The position numbers and the translations under genes are program-made. Of a stretch of 64,000 nucleotides of DNA, positions 17,954-26,267 are shown in pieces. The stretch is from assembly GCF_000721265.1 (NCBI RefSeq), contig NZ_JOFZ01000002.1:248001-312000 (forward strand). The letters run 5' to 3'. Under the pieces are notes generated by a model. That model was not told the origin of the DNA, did not search any database, and worked only from the letters and a program-made list of their open reading frames with translations. The DNA is from Streptomyces sp. NRRL F-5126. Lineage in GTDB: Bacteria; Actinomycetota; Actinomycetes; Streptomycetales; Streptomycetaceae. Positions within the stretch are counted from its first letter, which is position 1; each line of letters starts with the position of its first letter.

Positions 17954-19194
17954 CGGGCAACGCGTACGGGGACGGCGGTGCGGTGCGGCGCCTCGCGGCC
18001 GAGGCACGCGCCCGCACCGAGGAGCTGCGGGGCGAACTGCTGGCGCTGAGCCACGCGATCCACGCCGATCCCGAACCGCGGTTCGAGGAGCACGCGGCGG
18101 CGGGGCGGCTGCGCGCGCTGCTCGGCGCGCACGGATTCACCGTCGAGGCGGGCATCGGCGGCCTGGACACGGCCTTCCGCGCCACCCGCGACTTCGGCGG
18201 CGAAGCCGGGGACGGCCCCACCGTCGCGGTGTTCTGCGAGTACGACGCGCTGCCCGGGCTCGGCCACGGCTGCGGCCACAACGTCATCGCGGCCGCCGGC
18301 GCGGGGGCCGCCCTGGCCGCGGCGGCGCTCATGGCCGAGCGCGGCAGCCCCGGGCGGCTGCTGGTGATCGGCAGCCCCGGCGAGGAGGGCGGCGGCGGCA
18401 AGGCGCGGCTGATCGACGCGGGCGCGCTCGACGGCGTCGACGCGGCCGTCATGGCACACGCCGCCGGGTACGACGCGGTGGCGCGCACGAACCTGGGCCG
18501 CCTCTCCCTGGAAGCGGTCTTCACCGGGCGCGCCTCGCACGCGTCCGCGGCGCCCGAGGGCGGCAGGAACGCCCTCGACGCCGCCACCCTGCTGCTCGTC
18601 GCGATCGGGCTGCTGCGCCAGCAGACCACCCCGGACTCCCGCATCCACGCGCGCGTGGCGGAGGGCGGGCAGTCGATCAACATCATCCCGGAGCGCGCCA
18701 GGGTCGAGCTGTTCGTCCGCTCCCTGGACAGCGGGTACCTGCGCGGGCGGCTGCTCGACGCCGTACGCGACTGTGTGCGGGGCGCTGCCATCGCCACGGG
18801 CACGTCGTACACCTTCGATGAGGTGGCGCCCGCCTACGACCCGGTGCTCGCCAACCCGGTGCTCGCGGATCTCGCGGCCGAGGCGTTCGGCGCGCTGGGG
18901 CGGCCGATCCCTCCGGGCAGCGGCTGGGCAGGGCCCGCGGGCTCCACGGACATGGGCAACGTGAGCCAACTCCTGCCCGCCCTGCACCCGTACGTGTGCG
19001 CGGTGCCGGGCGCTGCCCTGCACACGCGGGAGTTCGCGGCGGGTGCGGCGGGCAAGGAGGCGGACGCCGCCGTGCTCGACGGGGGAGCGATGCTCGCGGC
19101 CGTGGTCACCTCGCTGTTCACGCGGCCCGAGTCGCTGGAGCGCGCGAAGGCGGAGTTCGAGTCCGCCACGGCCGGCGGGGGAGGGCGCGCATGA
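17950..19194 (+). CDS. M20 family metallo-amidohydrolase/dipeptidase
   Basis: A 414-residue M20D-type peptidase. It has the zinc-ligand segment 'EYDALPGLGHGCGHN', the general-base region 'GSPGEEGGGGK' and a lid domain with 'HASAAPEGGRNALDA'. The sequence style resembles AbgB and PM20D2, which cleave p-aminobenzoyl-glutamate and beta-alanyl dipeptides, so hydrolysis of an unusual N-acyl amino acid or dipeptide is plausible. It is cytoplasmic and translationally coupled on both sides. Confidence 0.9.
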   Translation: MTGNAYGDGGAVRRLAAEARARTEELRGELLALSHAIHADPEPRFEEHAAAGRLRALLGAHGFTVEAGIGGLDTAFRATRDFGGEAGDGPTVAVFCEYDALPGLGHGCGHNVIAAAGAGAALAAAALMAERGSPGRLLVIGSPGEEGGGGKARLIDAGALDGVDAAVMAHAAGYDAVARTNLGRLSLEAVFTGRASHASAAPEGGRNALDAATLLLVAIGLLRQQTTPDSRIHARVAEGGQSINIIPERARVELFVRSLDSGYLRGRLLDAVRDCVRGAAIATGTSYTFDEVAPAYDPVLANPVLADLAAEAFGALGRPIPPGSGWAGPAGSTDMGNVSQLLPALHPYVCAVPGAALHTREFAAGAAGKEADAAVLDGGAMLAAVVTSLFTRPESLERAKAEFESATAGGGGRA

Positions 19195-21182
19195 GTGGCG
19201 AGGAGGCGCCCGTGCGGGGCATCGTCCCTGACGACCTGGCCGCGCTCGCGCTGGTCGGGGCGCCGGATGTGGCACCCGGCGGCGGCTGGAGCGTCGCGGC
19301 CGTACAGGGCGTGGACGCGGGCAGGGAGCGCTACACCAGCAGGCTCTGGCGTTTCGCCACGCCCCCCGGCACCGCGCCCTCTCCCCTCACCGGCGGCGAA
19401 GGCGCCTGGTCCGACACCGCGCCCGCGATCGCGCCCGACGGCAGCCGCGTAGCCTTCCGCAGCGACCGCGACGGCACGCGGCGGCTGTGGCTCGTACCCG
19501 CGTGCGGCGGCGAGCCCGCGCCGCTGGACGGCGCGCCGGACGGCAGCCCCGCCGAGTTCGCCTGGCTCGACGACGAGCACCTGCTCGCGCTCCACGCCAG
19601 ACCTCAGGCCCCGTCCCGGGCGTCCGCGCCCGTGGTGGTGGACTGGCTGCGCTACAAGAACGACGGCGCCGCCGGGCCCGTCGAGCCCCTCGACGAGCTG
19701 TGGCTGCTGCGGATCCCCCGCGACGGCACGGCCTGCGCGCCGCGCCTGCTGCGCGCGGGCGGCGAGCAGGCGCGCCTCGGCTGCCTGGCGCCCGACGGCA
19801 GGGGCGGGGTGTTCTACGCGGCGCGCCCGCGCCACAGCGACGAGTCGCACCCCGCGACCCAGGTGTGGCGGCACGACCTGGCCACGGGCGGCGAGGCGCC
19901 GGTGTGGCGGTGCCCCTCACTCGTGCGCGCCCTCGCGGTCACCGCGTCGGGCCGTCCCGTCGCGCTCGCCAGCGGCGTGGCGGGCCACAGCGTCGAGCCG
20001 CCGCGCGTGTGGTGGGCGGACGAGGGGCGTCCCGCCTTCCCCGGCCAGGACCTGGAGTGCGAGCGCGCACTGCTCGCCGACGCGCGTCCGGTGGGCGCGC
20101 CCCGGCTGCTCGCGACGGCGGGGGAGCGCATCGTCTTCGCCGTGACGACGGCGGGCGAGGTCGCCCTGTACGAGGGCGGCGCGGACGGCACGGCCCGCCG
20201 GATCACCCCGGCGGGACGGTCCGTCGTGGACTTCGCCGTCAGGGACGGCGTTACGGCCGCGTGCCTCGAATCGGCGACGCAGCCGGCCGAACTGTACGTG
20301 GCGGGGCGGCGCGTCTCGTCGTTCAACACCGCGTGGGCACGGGCGGCACGGCCCGTCGCGCCCGAGGAGGTGACCACCACCTCGGCGGACGGCCTCCCGT
20401 TGCGCGGGCTGCTCTACCGCTCGCCGCACGGCGCACGCGGAGACCTGCTGCTGCGGGTGCACGGCGGCCCGCACATGGTCTACGGCAACGCCTTCGACCT
20501 GGAGACGCAGAGCTACGTCGCCGCCGGGTTCCACGTGCTGCTGCCCGAGGTGCGGGGCGGCGCGGGCCGCGGCACCCCGTTCAGGGCGCTGAGCGTGGGC
20601 GCCTGGGGACGCGGCGACGTCGACGACCTGAGCGCCTTCGCGGACCTGGCGGTGGCCACGGGCGTGGCCGCACCCGACCGCCTCTACCTGGCGGGCGGCA
20701 GCTACGGCGGCTACCTCACCAACTGGACGCTCACCAGGACGGGCCGCTTCCGCGCCGCCGTCTCCGAGCGCTCCCTGTCCAACCTCGTGTCCAAGGCGGG
20801 CACCTCGGACAACGGGTTCACCGTCAACCGCCACGAGTTCGGCGGCGCGGACGTCCTGGACGCGGCAGGCGCCGCGGAGCTCTGGGACCGCTCGCCGCTC
20901 GCGCACGCGCGCGCCGTCACGACGCCGCTGCTGCTGATCCACGGCGAGAGCGACCAGCGCTGCCCCGTCGAGCAGTCCGAGCAGTTCTACGCGGCGCTGC
21001 GGCGGACGGGGCACGAGGTGGTGCTCGCCCGCTACCCGGGCGCGTCCCACGGCTTCGCGACCACGGGCCGCCCCGACCACCGCGTGCACCGTCTCGAGCT
21101 GATCCTGTCCTGGCTGCGCGACCACGCGTCACGCGCCGCGGACGCTACGGCTGCCCGCCTGCCGCGAAGCAGTGGAGCGTGA
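19191..21182 (+). CDS. S9 family (acylaminoacyl-type) prolyl oligopeptidase-like peptidase
   Basis: A 663-residue serine peptidase. The N-terminal half is a WD-like beta-propeller ('IAPDGSRVAFRSDRDG'); the C-terminal half is an alpha/beta hydrolase. The triad is visible as Ser in 'GGSYGGYLT' (near residue 504), Asp in 'GESDQRCP' (near 588) and His in 'GASHGF' (near 620). There is no signal peptide, so it trims imported peptides in the cytoplasm. It is the last gene of the operon; its 3' end overlaps the convergent GNAT gene by 38 bp. Confidence 0.9.
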   Translation: MSGEEAPVRGIVPDDLAALALVGAPDVAPGGGWSVAAVQGVDAGRERYTSRLWRFATPPGTAPSPLTGGEGAWSDTAPAIAPDGSRVAFRSDRDGTRRLWLVPACGGEPAPLDGAPDGSPAEFAWLDDEHLLALHARPQAPSRASAPVVVDWLRYKNDGAAGPVEPLDELWLLRIPRDGTACAPRLLRAGGEQARLGCLAPDGRGGVFYAARPRHSDESHPATQVWRHDLATGGEAPVWRCPSLVRALAVTASGRPVALASGVAGHSVEPPRVWWADEGRPAFPGQDLECERALLADARPVGAPRLLATAGERIVFAVTTAGEVALYEGGADGTARRITPAGRSVVDFAVRDGVTAACLESATQPAELYVAGRRVSSFNTAWARAARPVAPEEVTTTSADGLPLRGLLYRSPHGARGDLLLRVHGGPHMVYGNAFDLETQSYVAAGFHVLLPEVRGGAGRGTPFRALSVGAWGRGDVDDLSAFADLAVATGVAAPDRLYLAGGSYGGYLTNWTLTRTGRFRAAVSERSLSNLVSKAGTSDNGFTVNRHEFGGADVLDAAGAAELWDRSPLAHARAVTTPLLLIHGESDQRCPVEQSEQFYAALRRTGHEVVLARYPGASHGFATTGRPDHRVHRLELILSWLRDHASRAADATAARLPRSSGA

Positions 21183-21681
21183 CCGTGCGGCCCCCGTCCC
21201 ACACCTGCCGCGCGGTCGCCAGCAGGCGCCAGCCGAGGCGTTCGTACAGCGCGCGCGCCGCCACGTCGGATTCCACGACGTCGAGCAGCGGCTGCCGGTG
21301 TGCCGCCCTGGCCGCCGCGGCCGCCCGCCGCACCAGCAGAGCGCCCGCGCCCCTGCCCCGCGCGGCGGGGGAGACGAACAGCCGGCTGACCACCGCCGTC
21401 CGCGTCAGGTCCGCGCCCTCGGCCGCGCACCACAGCGCGGCCGCGAGGTCGTCGGGCGTGGCGCGGCACAGCGCCACATGGCCCACCACCTCGCCGCTCG
21501 CGGCGTCCCGCGCCACCCATGCCGCGTCCAGCGCCTGGGGGGCGAGCCATCCGGCCGGGTCGCCCGGCCAGTCCAGCGGGTAGGCGCCTTGCGCGTGCAC
21601 GTCGGCGAGCACGCGCACGCACGCGGCGAGGTCGTCGGCCGTCCGCTCCTCGACCAGGAGCGCGTCGTTGTCGTTTCGCAC
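21145..21681 (-). CDS. GNAT family N-acetyltransferase
   Basis: A GNAT-fold protein of about 178 residues with the acetyl-CoA pyrophosphate loop R/Q-x-x-G-x-G/A ('VSPAARGRGAGALLV') and the C-terminal 'ALYERLGWR' helix-strand. GTG 21681 is the chosen start; TTG 21693 is possible and neither has a strong ribosome site. It overlaps the end of the S9 peptidase gene tail to tail. The substrate is unknown. Confidence 0.8.
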   Translation of the reverse strand: MRNDNDALLVEERTADDLAACVRVLADVHAQGAYPLDWPGDPAGWLAPQALDAAWVARDAASGEVVGHVALCRATPDDLAAALWCAAEGADLTRTAVVSRLFVSPAARGRGAGALLVRRAAAAARAAHRQPLLDVVESDVAARALYERLGWRLLATARQVWDGGRTVTLHCFAAGGQP

Positions 21682-21699
21682 GCCCGTAGCCAACCACTC

Positions 21700-21732
21700 A
21701 CGGCCGGGCCCCGTCGGCGCGGGCCCGGCCGT
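21700..21732 (-). terminator. Hairpin terminator of the MarR/MFS transcript
   Basis: A perfect 12-bp stem, ACGGCCGGGCCC (21700-21711) with GGGCCCGGCCGT (21721-21732), and a 9-nt loop. It lies 19 bp past the MFS stop on the minus strand and just upstream of the GNAT start. Confidence 0.6.
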
Positions 21733-21750
21733 CCCGTCATGCGTGCGCCG

Positions 21751-23418
21751 TCACGCGGCGCTGGGGTTGGGCTCCTCTTCCTTGGTGAAAGCGCCCGCCG
21801 TGGTGCGCAGCGGGACCTCCTTGATCAGCGCCGACAGCAGCAGCGCGATGACGAGTACCGCCGCGCCCACGAGGAAGGCCACCGAAATGGCGTCCGTGAA
21901 GCCGACCTTGAACGGGTGCGCGAGTGTCGGGTCCAGCTTCGAGAGGAACGACGTGTCGTTGAGCGCGCCGGAACCGGCGTGCGTCATCGACTTCAGCTGG
22001 TCCGGGTGCGCCTTCGCGGCCTGCTGGAAGGCGGGCGAGTGCTGCGCGGAGGCGAAGGCGTCCGCGATCTTGCCGGACACGATCGAGTAGACGATCGAGA
22101 GGAAGACCGCGACACCGACCGTGCCGCCCATCTGGCGGAAGAACGTGGTGGACGACGTGGCCACGCCGATGTCGCGCGGCGGCACCGCGTTCTGCATCGC
22201 GAGGACGATCGTCTGCATGTTCAGGCCGAGACCCGCGCCCACGACGAACATCGAGGCGTCGATGTAGACGAGACCGCTGTCGGCCGTCATGCGCCACAGC
22301 ATCAGCATGCCGACGACCAGCAGGAAGCAGCCGATGATCGGGAAGATCCGGTACTTGCCCGTGCGGGACGTGATCTGGCCGGAGACCAGCGACAGCAGCA
22401 TGATGCCGAGCACGAGCGGCAGCGTCAGCAGGCCCGCCTTGGTGGGTGAGTTGCCCTTCACCAGCTGGAGGTAGAGCGGGATCAGCGTGATGCCGCCGAA
22501 CATACCGATACCGATGATGAACGACTGCGCGGTGCCCAGCGCGAACATGCGGTTGCGGAACAGCCGCAGGGGCAGCAGGGCGTCATCGCCCGCGCGCCGC
22601 TCCGACAGCATGAACGCGACGATGCCGACGCCGCCGATGAGGTAGCAGGAGAGCGAGCCGGTGGAGCTCCAGCCCCACGTCCTGCCCTGCTCCGCGACGA
22701 TCAGCAGCGGCACGAGGCCGACCATCAGCGAGATCGCGCCCGGGTAGTCGATGCGGTGGTCGCGGCGCACGTGGTCGAGGTGGAGGACCTTCGTCACGAC
22801 GACGAGGGTGGCGATGCCGATCGGCACGTTGATGAGGAAGATCCAGCGCCAGCCGTCGATGCCGGCGACCGTGTCCGCGCCGGCCAGGGCGCCGCCGATG
22901 ACCGGGCCGAGCACGCTGGACGTGCCGAAGACGGCCATGAAGTAGCCCTGGTACTTCGCGCGCTCACGCGGCGGGATGATGTCGCCGATGATCGTGAGGG
23001 CGAGCGACATCAGGCCGCCCGCGCCGATGCCCTGGAACGCGCGGAACGCGGCGAGCATGTAGATCGAGGTCGAGAAGGTGCACAGCGCCGACCCCAGGAC
23101 GAACACCGAGATCGCGAAGATGAAGAACGGCTTGCGCCCGTACTGGTCGGAGAGCTTGCCGTAGAGCGGCGTGGCGATCGTCGACGTGATGAGGAACGCG
23201 GTGGTCACCCACGCCTGCGCCGTGAGGCCGTTGAGGCTCTCACCGATCTTGTAGATGGCTGTCGAGACGACGGTCTGGTCCAGCGCCGCAAGGAACATGC
23301 CCATCATCAGGCCGGAGAGGATCACCATGATCTGGCGGTGCGTGTAGCCGGTCGGCCCGGGTTTCTCGGGGCTGCCAGGACCGGCGTTGGCCGACGCGGC
23401 GTCGGCGGTGGACGTCAT
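21751..23418 (-). CDS. DHA2 family MFS multidrug transporter
   Basis: A 555-residue major facilitator of the 14-segment DHA2/EmrB-QacA drug:proton antiporter family. Motif A is seen in 'GKLSDQYGRKPFF' after segment 2, motif C in 'SSVLGPVIGGALAG' in segment 5, and the substrate-site 'LDQTVVSTAI' in segment 1. It overlaps the MarR stop by 4 nt, so the repressor and efflux pump form one coupled operon. The effluxed compound is unknown. Confidence 0.92.
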   Translation of the reverse strand: MTSTADAASANAGPGSPEKPGPTGYTHRQIMVILSGLMMGMFLAALDQTVVSTAIYKIGESLNGLTAQAWVTTAFLITSTIATPLYGKLSDQYGRKPFFIFAISVFVLGSALCTFSTSIYMLAAFRAFQGIGAGGLMSLALTIIGDIIPPRERAKYQGYFMAVFGTSSVLGPVIGGALAGADTVAGIDGWRWIFLINVPIGIATLVVVTKVLHLDHVRRDHRIDYPGAISLMVGLVPLLIVAEQGRTWGWSSTGSLSCYLIGGVGIVAFMLSERRAGDDALLPLRLFRNRMFALGTAQSFIIGIGMFGGITLIPLYLQLVKGNSPTKAGLLTLPLVLGIMLLSLVSGQITSRTGKYRIFPIIGCFLLVVGMLMLWRMTADSGLVYIDASMFVVGAGLGLNMQTIVLAMQNAVPPRDIGVATSSTTFFRQMGGTVGVAVFLSIVYSIVSGKIADAFASAQHSPAFQQAAKAHPDQLKSMTHAGSGALNDTSFLSKLDPTLAHPFKVGFTDAISVAFLVGAAVLVIALLLSALIKEVPLRTTAGAFTKEEEPNPSAA

Positions 23419-23978
23419 GGAGTCGTTTCCTTTCGGGTCGCCGGACGGACGTCAGTCCAGTCGGAATCGGCGAGTTCTGTCTTGTAAGTGAGGAAGTCGT
23501 CGACGAAGCGGGACAGCAGCGCGGCGAGCTGGCTGCGCTCGCTGTCCGCCCAGTCGCGCAGCATGTGGTCGTAGTGCAGGTTCCTGCGCTGTTTGCGCTC
23601 GTCGACGGCCTCGCGCGCCTTGGCGGTCGCGGTGAGCAGGCTCGCCCGCCCGTCGCCGGCGTCCGCGTGGCGTTCGAGGAACCCGTCCCGTACGAGCTGG
23701 GCGACGTGCCTGCTGACCGTCGAGGGGTCGGACTGCACGAGCTCGGCGAGCTCCTTGACGCGCACGGGCCCCTGCGCCACCACGGCACTCATCAGCAGGA
23801 AGGTCGACCAGTCGACATCCTTGCGCGCCTTGTCGAGCATCTGCTGGCGCGACTTGAGGAACAGGTGAAGCAGCCGTTCCATCCCCTCGGCCAGCTGCGA
23901 GGTGTGATCCGTCCACGCGGCGCCCCCCGGCGGGGAGCACGGTGTGCCGGAGCTGTGCTGCGGGGGCACGCCGCTCAT
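23415..23978 (-). CDS. MarR-family transcriptional regulator
   Basis: A 187-residue protein with a MarR winged HTH ('RVKELAELVQSDPSTVSRHVAQLVRDGFLERH') and flanking dimerization helices. ATG 23978 is preferred because GGGAGGG lies 6 nt upstream; the longer start at 24014 would place the coding region inside the operator repeats. It very likely represses itself and the downstream DHA2 pump until a toxic ligand binds. Confidence 0.9.
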   Translation of the reverse strand: MSGVPPQHSSGTPCSPPGGAAWTDHTSQLAEGMERLLHLFLKSRQQMLDKARKDVDWSTFLLMSAVVAQGPVRVKELAELVQSDPSTVSRHVAQLVRDGFLERHADAGDGRASLLTATAKAREAVDERKQRRNLHYDHMLRDWADSERSQLAALLSRFVDDFLTYKTELADSDWTDVRPATRKETTP

Positions 23979-23999
23979 GCCCTGCCCTCCCGTGGCTGT

Positions 24000-24032
24000 G
24001 TCATGCAAGTGCATGAGTCATACAAGTGCTTG
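24000..24032. promoter_or_regulatory. MarR operator repeats
   Basis: The 12-mers GTCATGCAAGTG (24000-24011) and GTCATACAAGTG (24017-24028) are direct repeats 17 bp apart with one mismatch. Each includes dyad symmetry: TCATGCA-AG-TGCATGA (24001-24016) and CAAG-TG-CTTG (24023-24032). They lie 22-54 bp upstream of the MarR start. Confidence 0.55.
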
Positions 24033-24219
24033 CCTCACACAACTATATCTGATCCGTGGCGTTCATATGACCAATTACGGAGCGGCCGGCGAACACGGAC
24101 CCAGGGGGGCCGGAGGGCAGCTCTCCGGCTCTTCGACGACCGCCCGCGGTCCGGCCCCGCGGCCGGAAACGGCCGTGCCAGAATCGCGGGGGAGCGAACC
24201 GGAGAGGCGGGCAGCGGCG

Positions 24220-25116
24220 ATGAGCGCGACGGAGCGGGAACCCTGGCAGTGGGACGAGGCGACGTGGCGCGGCCACGTCGGCGCGGTACGCGCGGGCAGG
24301 CCGCTGCGCCCCGCCCGCTGGCCGGGCGGCGCGCGGGCCGCCGTGGCGCTCTCGTTCGACTCCGACCACGAGACGATCCCGCTGAGGAACGACGAGACCC
24401 AGCCGGGCAAGCTCTCCCAGGGCGAGTACGGCTCGCGCACGGGCGTGCCCCGCATCCTGCGCCTGCTGCGCGACCGGTCGGTCCCGGCCACGTTCTTCAT
24501 GCCGGCGGTCTCGGGCCTGCTGCACCCCGAAGAGGTGCGGGCATACGTCGAGGACGGCCACGAAGTGGCGCTCCACGGCTGGATCCACGAGCGGAACATG
24601 CAGCTCGCCGGGGCCGACGAACGCGAACTGACCTTCCGCGCCGCCGACACGCTCGAAACGCTCAGTGGCAAGCGCCCGGTCGGCATCAGGACCCCGTCCT
24701 GGGACTTCTCCGACAACACGCTGGCCATCTCGCGCGAGCTCGGCCTGCTGTACGACTCGTCGCTGATGGCGGACGACGAGCCCTACGAGATCCTCGACCA
24801 CGGCGAGCCGACCGGCATGGTGGAGATCCCGGTCGAGTGGATCCGCGACGACGCGCCGTACTTCACCATGGACCGCTACACCTCCTCACGCCCCTACACC
24901 CCGCCGCGCGGCGTGCTGTCCCTGTGGCGGGACGAGTTCGACCTGGCGCTGGAGGAGGGCGGCCTCTTCCAGCTCACCATGCACCCGCACGTCGTCGGCC
25001 ACCGCTCACGCTTCGCCGTCCTGCGCGAACTGCTCGACCACATGGGGCAGTACGACCTCTGGTACGCGACACACGAACAACTCGCCCAGTACGTCAAGCG
25101 GGAGTGCGGCCTCTGA
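24220..25116 (+). CDS. Polysaccharide deacetylase-fold hydrolase (PuuE/cyclic imidase-like), second copy
   Basis: A 298-residue NodB-fold protein with 'SFDSDHE' and H-x3-H in 'VALHGWIHERN', then 'GIRTPSWDFS'. It belongs to the same HGWxHE branch as the deacetylase inside the catabolic operon, but the two differ at most positions. ATG 24220 is chosen for the GGAGAGGCGGG stretch upstream; the frame remains open to 23944 and the extra residues look non-native. No signal peptide is present. It is a stand-alone gene, divergent from the MarR/MFS operon. Confidence 0.83.
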   Translation: MSATEREPWQWDEATWRGHVGAVRAGRPLRPARWPGGARAAVALSFDSDHETIPLRNDETQPGKLSQGEYGSRTGVPRILRLLRDRSVPATFFMPAVSGLLHPEEVRAYVEDGHEVALHGWIHERNMQLAGADERELTFRAADTLETLSGKRPVGIRTPSWDFSDNTLAISRELGLLYDSSLMADDEPYEILDHGEPTGMVEIPVEWIRDDAPYFTMDRYTSSRPYTPPRGVLSLWRDEFDLALEEGGLFQLTMHPHVVGHRSRFAVLRELLDHMGQYDLWYATHEQLAQYVKRECGL

Positions 25117-25146
25117 CCGCACGAGGCGGCTCGGCGGGCCCGGCCG

Positions 25147-25950
25147 TCAGGCTGACGTCACCGTGAACAGGCCCCCGTCCGGGCCCCGCAGCGTCGCCAC
25201 GAGCGCCGCGTCGTGCGCGGCGTCGCGCGCCGCGGGCACCACGACCGAGCCGCCCGCGGCCTGCGCCGCGCCGACCGCAGCGGAGACGTCGCGCACCGGG
25301 AAGTGCACCTCCCAGCGCGGCCGAACGTGCGGGTCGGGCGGGCTCTCCAGCGCCCCCCCGTACAGCTCGGCGACGCTGTGCCCGCCCTCCTCCACGCGCA
25401 CGTGGTCCTGCTCGTAGCGGACGTCGACGACGGAGCCGGACTCCCCGGCCCAGCCGAACACCTCGCCGTAGAAGATGGCCGCCGCGAACGCGTCGCGCGT
25501 GCGCAGCCGCAGCGTGGCCGGCGCGCCGCCGCGCCCGACGGCCCAGCCCGGCATCGTCATGCCGGCCCAGAAGCCGAACGTCGCACCGTGCGGGTCGGCG
25601 GCCAGCGCCGCACGTCCCATCGTCATCGCGAGCGGGCCCACCGCCACGGTGGCCCCGCGCTCGCGGATCCGGGCCGCCGTGTCGTCCGCGTCGGCCACCG
25701 CGAAGTAGGGGACCCAGGCGACCGCCGCGCGCAGGCTGGTCGCGATCGCGCCGATGCCCGCGGCGGGCGTCCCGTCCTCGGCGATCGCGACGGCGAACTC
25801 CTCGCCGAGCGCCATGGGGCGGAAGCGCCAGCCGAGCACCGCACCGTAGAAGTCCTGCGCCGACCCGAGGTCGTGCGTCATCAGGCTCACCCAGCAGGGC
25901 GCCCCCGACACGGCACTCGACGGGACCGGGGTGTGGGATGAGCGCTCCAT
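25147..25950 (-). CDS. VOC family protein with two glyoxalase/bleomycin-resistance-like domains
   Basis: 267 residues made of two beta-alpha-beta-beta-beta repeats ('WVSLMTHDLGSAQDFYGAVLGW...' and '...FYGEVFGWAGESG...'). This two-domain form is common in Streptomyces and includes hydroxylase-like and resistance proteins. Metal ligands are not clear enough to name an activity. It is divergent from the leader peptide and ROK gene, with one arm of a 12-bp inverted repeat 6 bp upstream of its start. Confidence 0.85.
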   Translation of the reverse strand: MERSSHTPVPSSAVSGAPCWVSLMTHDLGSAQDFYGAVLGWRFRPMALGEEFAVAIAEDGTPAAGIGAIATSLRAAVAWVPYFAVADADDTAARIRERGATVAVGPLAMTMGRAALAADPHGATFGFWAGMTMPGWAVGRGGAPATLRLRTRDAFAAAIFYGEVFGWAGESGSVVDVRYEQDHVRVEEGGHSVAELYGGALESPPDPHVRPRWEVHFPVRDVSAAVGAAQAAGGSVVVPAARDAAHDAALVATLRGPDGGLFTVTSA

Positions 25951-25955
25951 GAGTC

Positions 25956-26086
25956 GTCCTCAAGACCTTTCTGCAGGGCGGGGTGGGCAGACACAGACTT
26001 CTCCTTCCCCGGCGCCGTGTCCGTACGGCTCGCCGTGCGCGCGACGGTGAGACGGGGCGTCCAGGATGCGGGCGGGTCTTGAGGAC
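25956..26086. promoter_or_regulatory. Long-range 12-bp inverted repeat in divergent promoter
   Basis: GTCCTCAAGACC at 25956-25967 has its exact reverse complement at 26075-26086, 107 bp away. The right copy overlaps the -35 element of the leader-peptide promoter; the left copy lies just upstream of the VOC start codon. A looping repressor, possibly the adjacent ROK protein, could bridge them. Confidence 0.45.
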
Positions 26087-26108
26087 TGCCCCACGCCCCG
26101 GCTACGTT
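26079..26108 (+). promoter_or_regulatory. Promoter of the leader peptide
   Basis: TTGAGG (26079-26084), an 18-bp spacer and TACGTT (26103-26108). Transcription would begin about 7 nt downstream, at or next to the leader peptide ATG at 26116, so the leader mRNA would have no 5' untranslated region. Confidence 0.5.
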
Positions 26109-26115
26109 GCTCCCC

Positions 26116-26196
26116 ATGCAGCGGACGACGCACCTGACGACGCGGGGTCATGTGGACCTCAAGCGCGTGTGCTCCGCCGCGTGTCACCAGGTCTGA
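26116..26196 (+). CDS. Cys-containing leader peptide (sulfur-type attenuation uORF)
   Basis: A 26-residue ORF with the actinobacterial leader-peptide pattern R-x-H-V-D-L-x-R-V followed by two cysteines (Cys19 in 'RVCSAAC', Cys23). Peptides of this pattern precede sulfur-assimilation and sulfonate-uptake genes, and in mycobacteria Cys-rich uORFs sense cysteine supply through ribosome stalling. There is no ribosome site; the predicted promoter puts the transcript start at its ATG. The next 71 nt contain a hairpin, then the ROK start. The organosulfur operon downstream supports the assignment. Confidence 0.75.
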   Translation: MQRTTHLTTRGHVDLKRVCSAACHQV

Positions 26197-26210
26197 GGAC
26201 TCGCACGGCT

Positions 26211-26231
26211 CCCGCCGCCAGGCAGGCGGGG
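26211..26231 (+). promoter_or_regulatory. Hairpin between leader peptide and ROK gene
   Basis: CCCGCC and GGCGGG pair across a short loop 15-35 nt after the leader-peptide stop. It is a candidate attenuation structure that a stalled or released ribosome could influence. There is no U-run, so a Rho-dependent or translational mechanism is also possible. Confidence 0.35.
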
Positions 26232-26267
26232 GAGTACGTCAAACCCTTCAGGACCTGGAAGGCCCTT

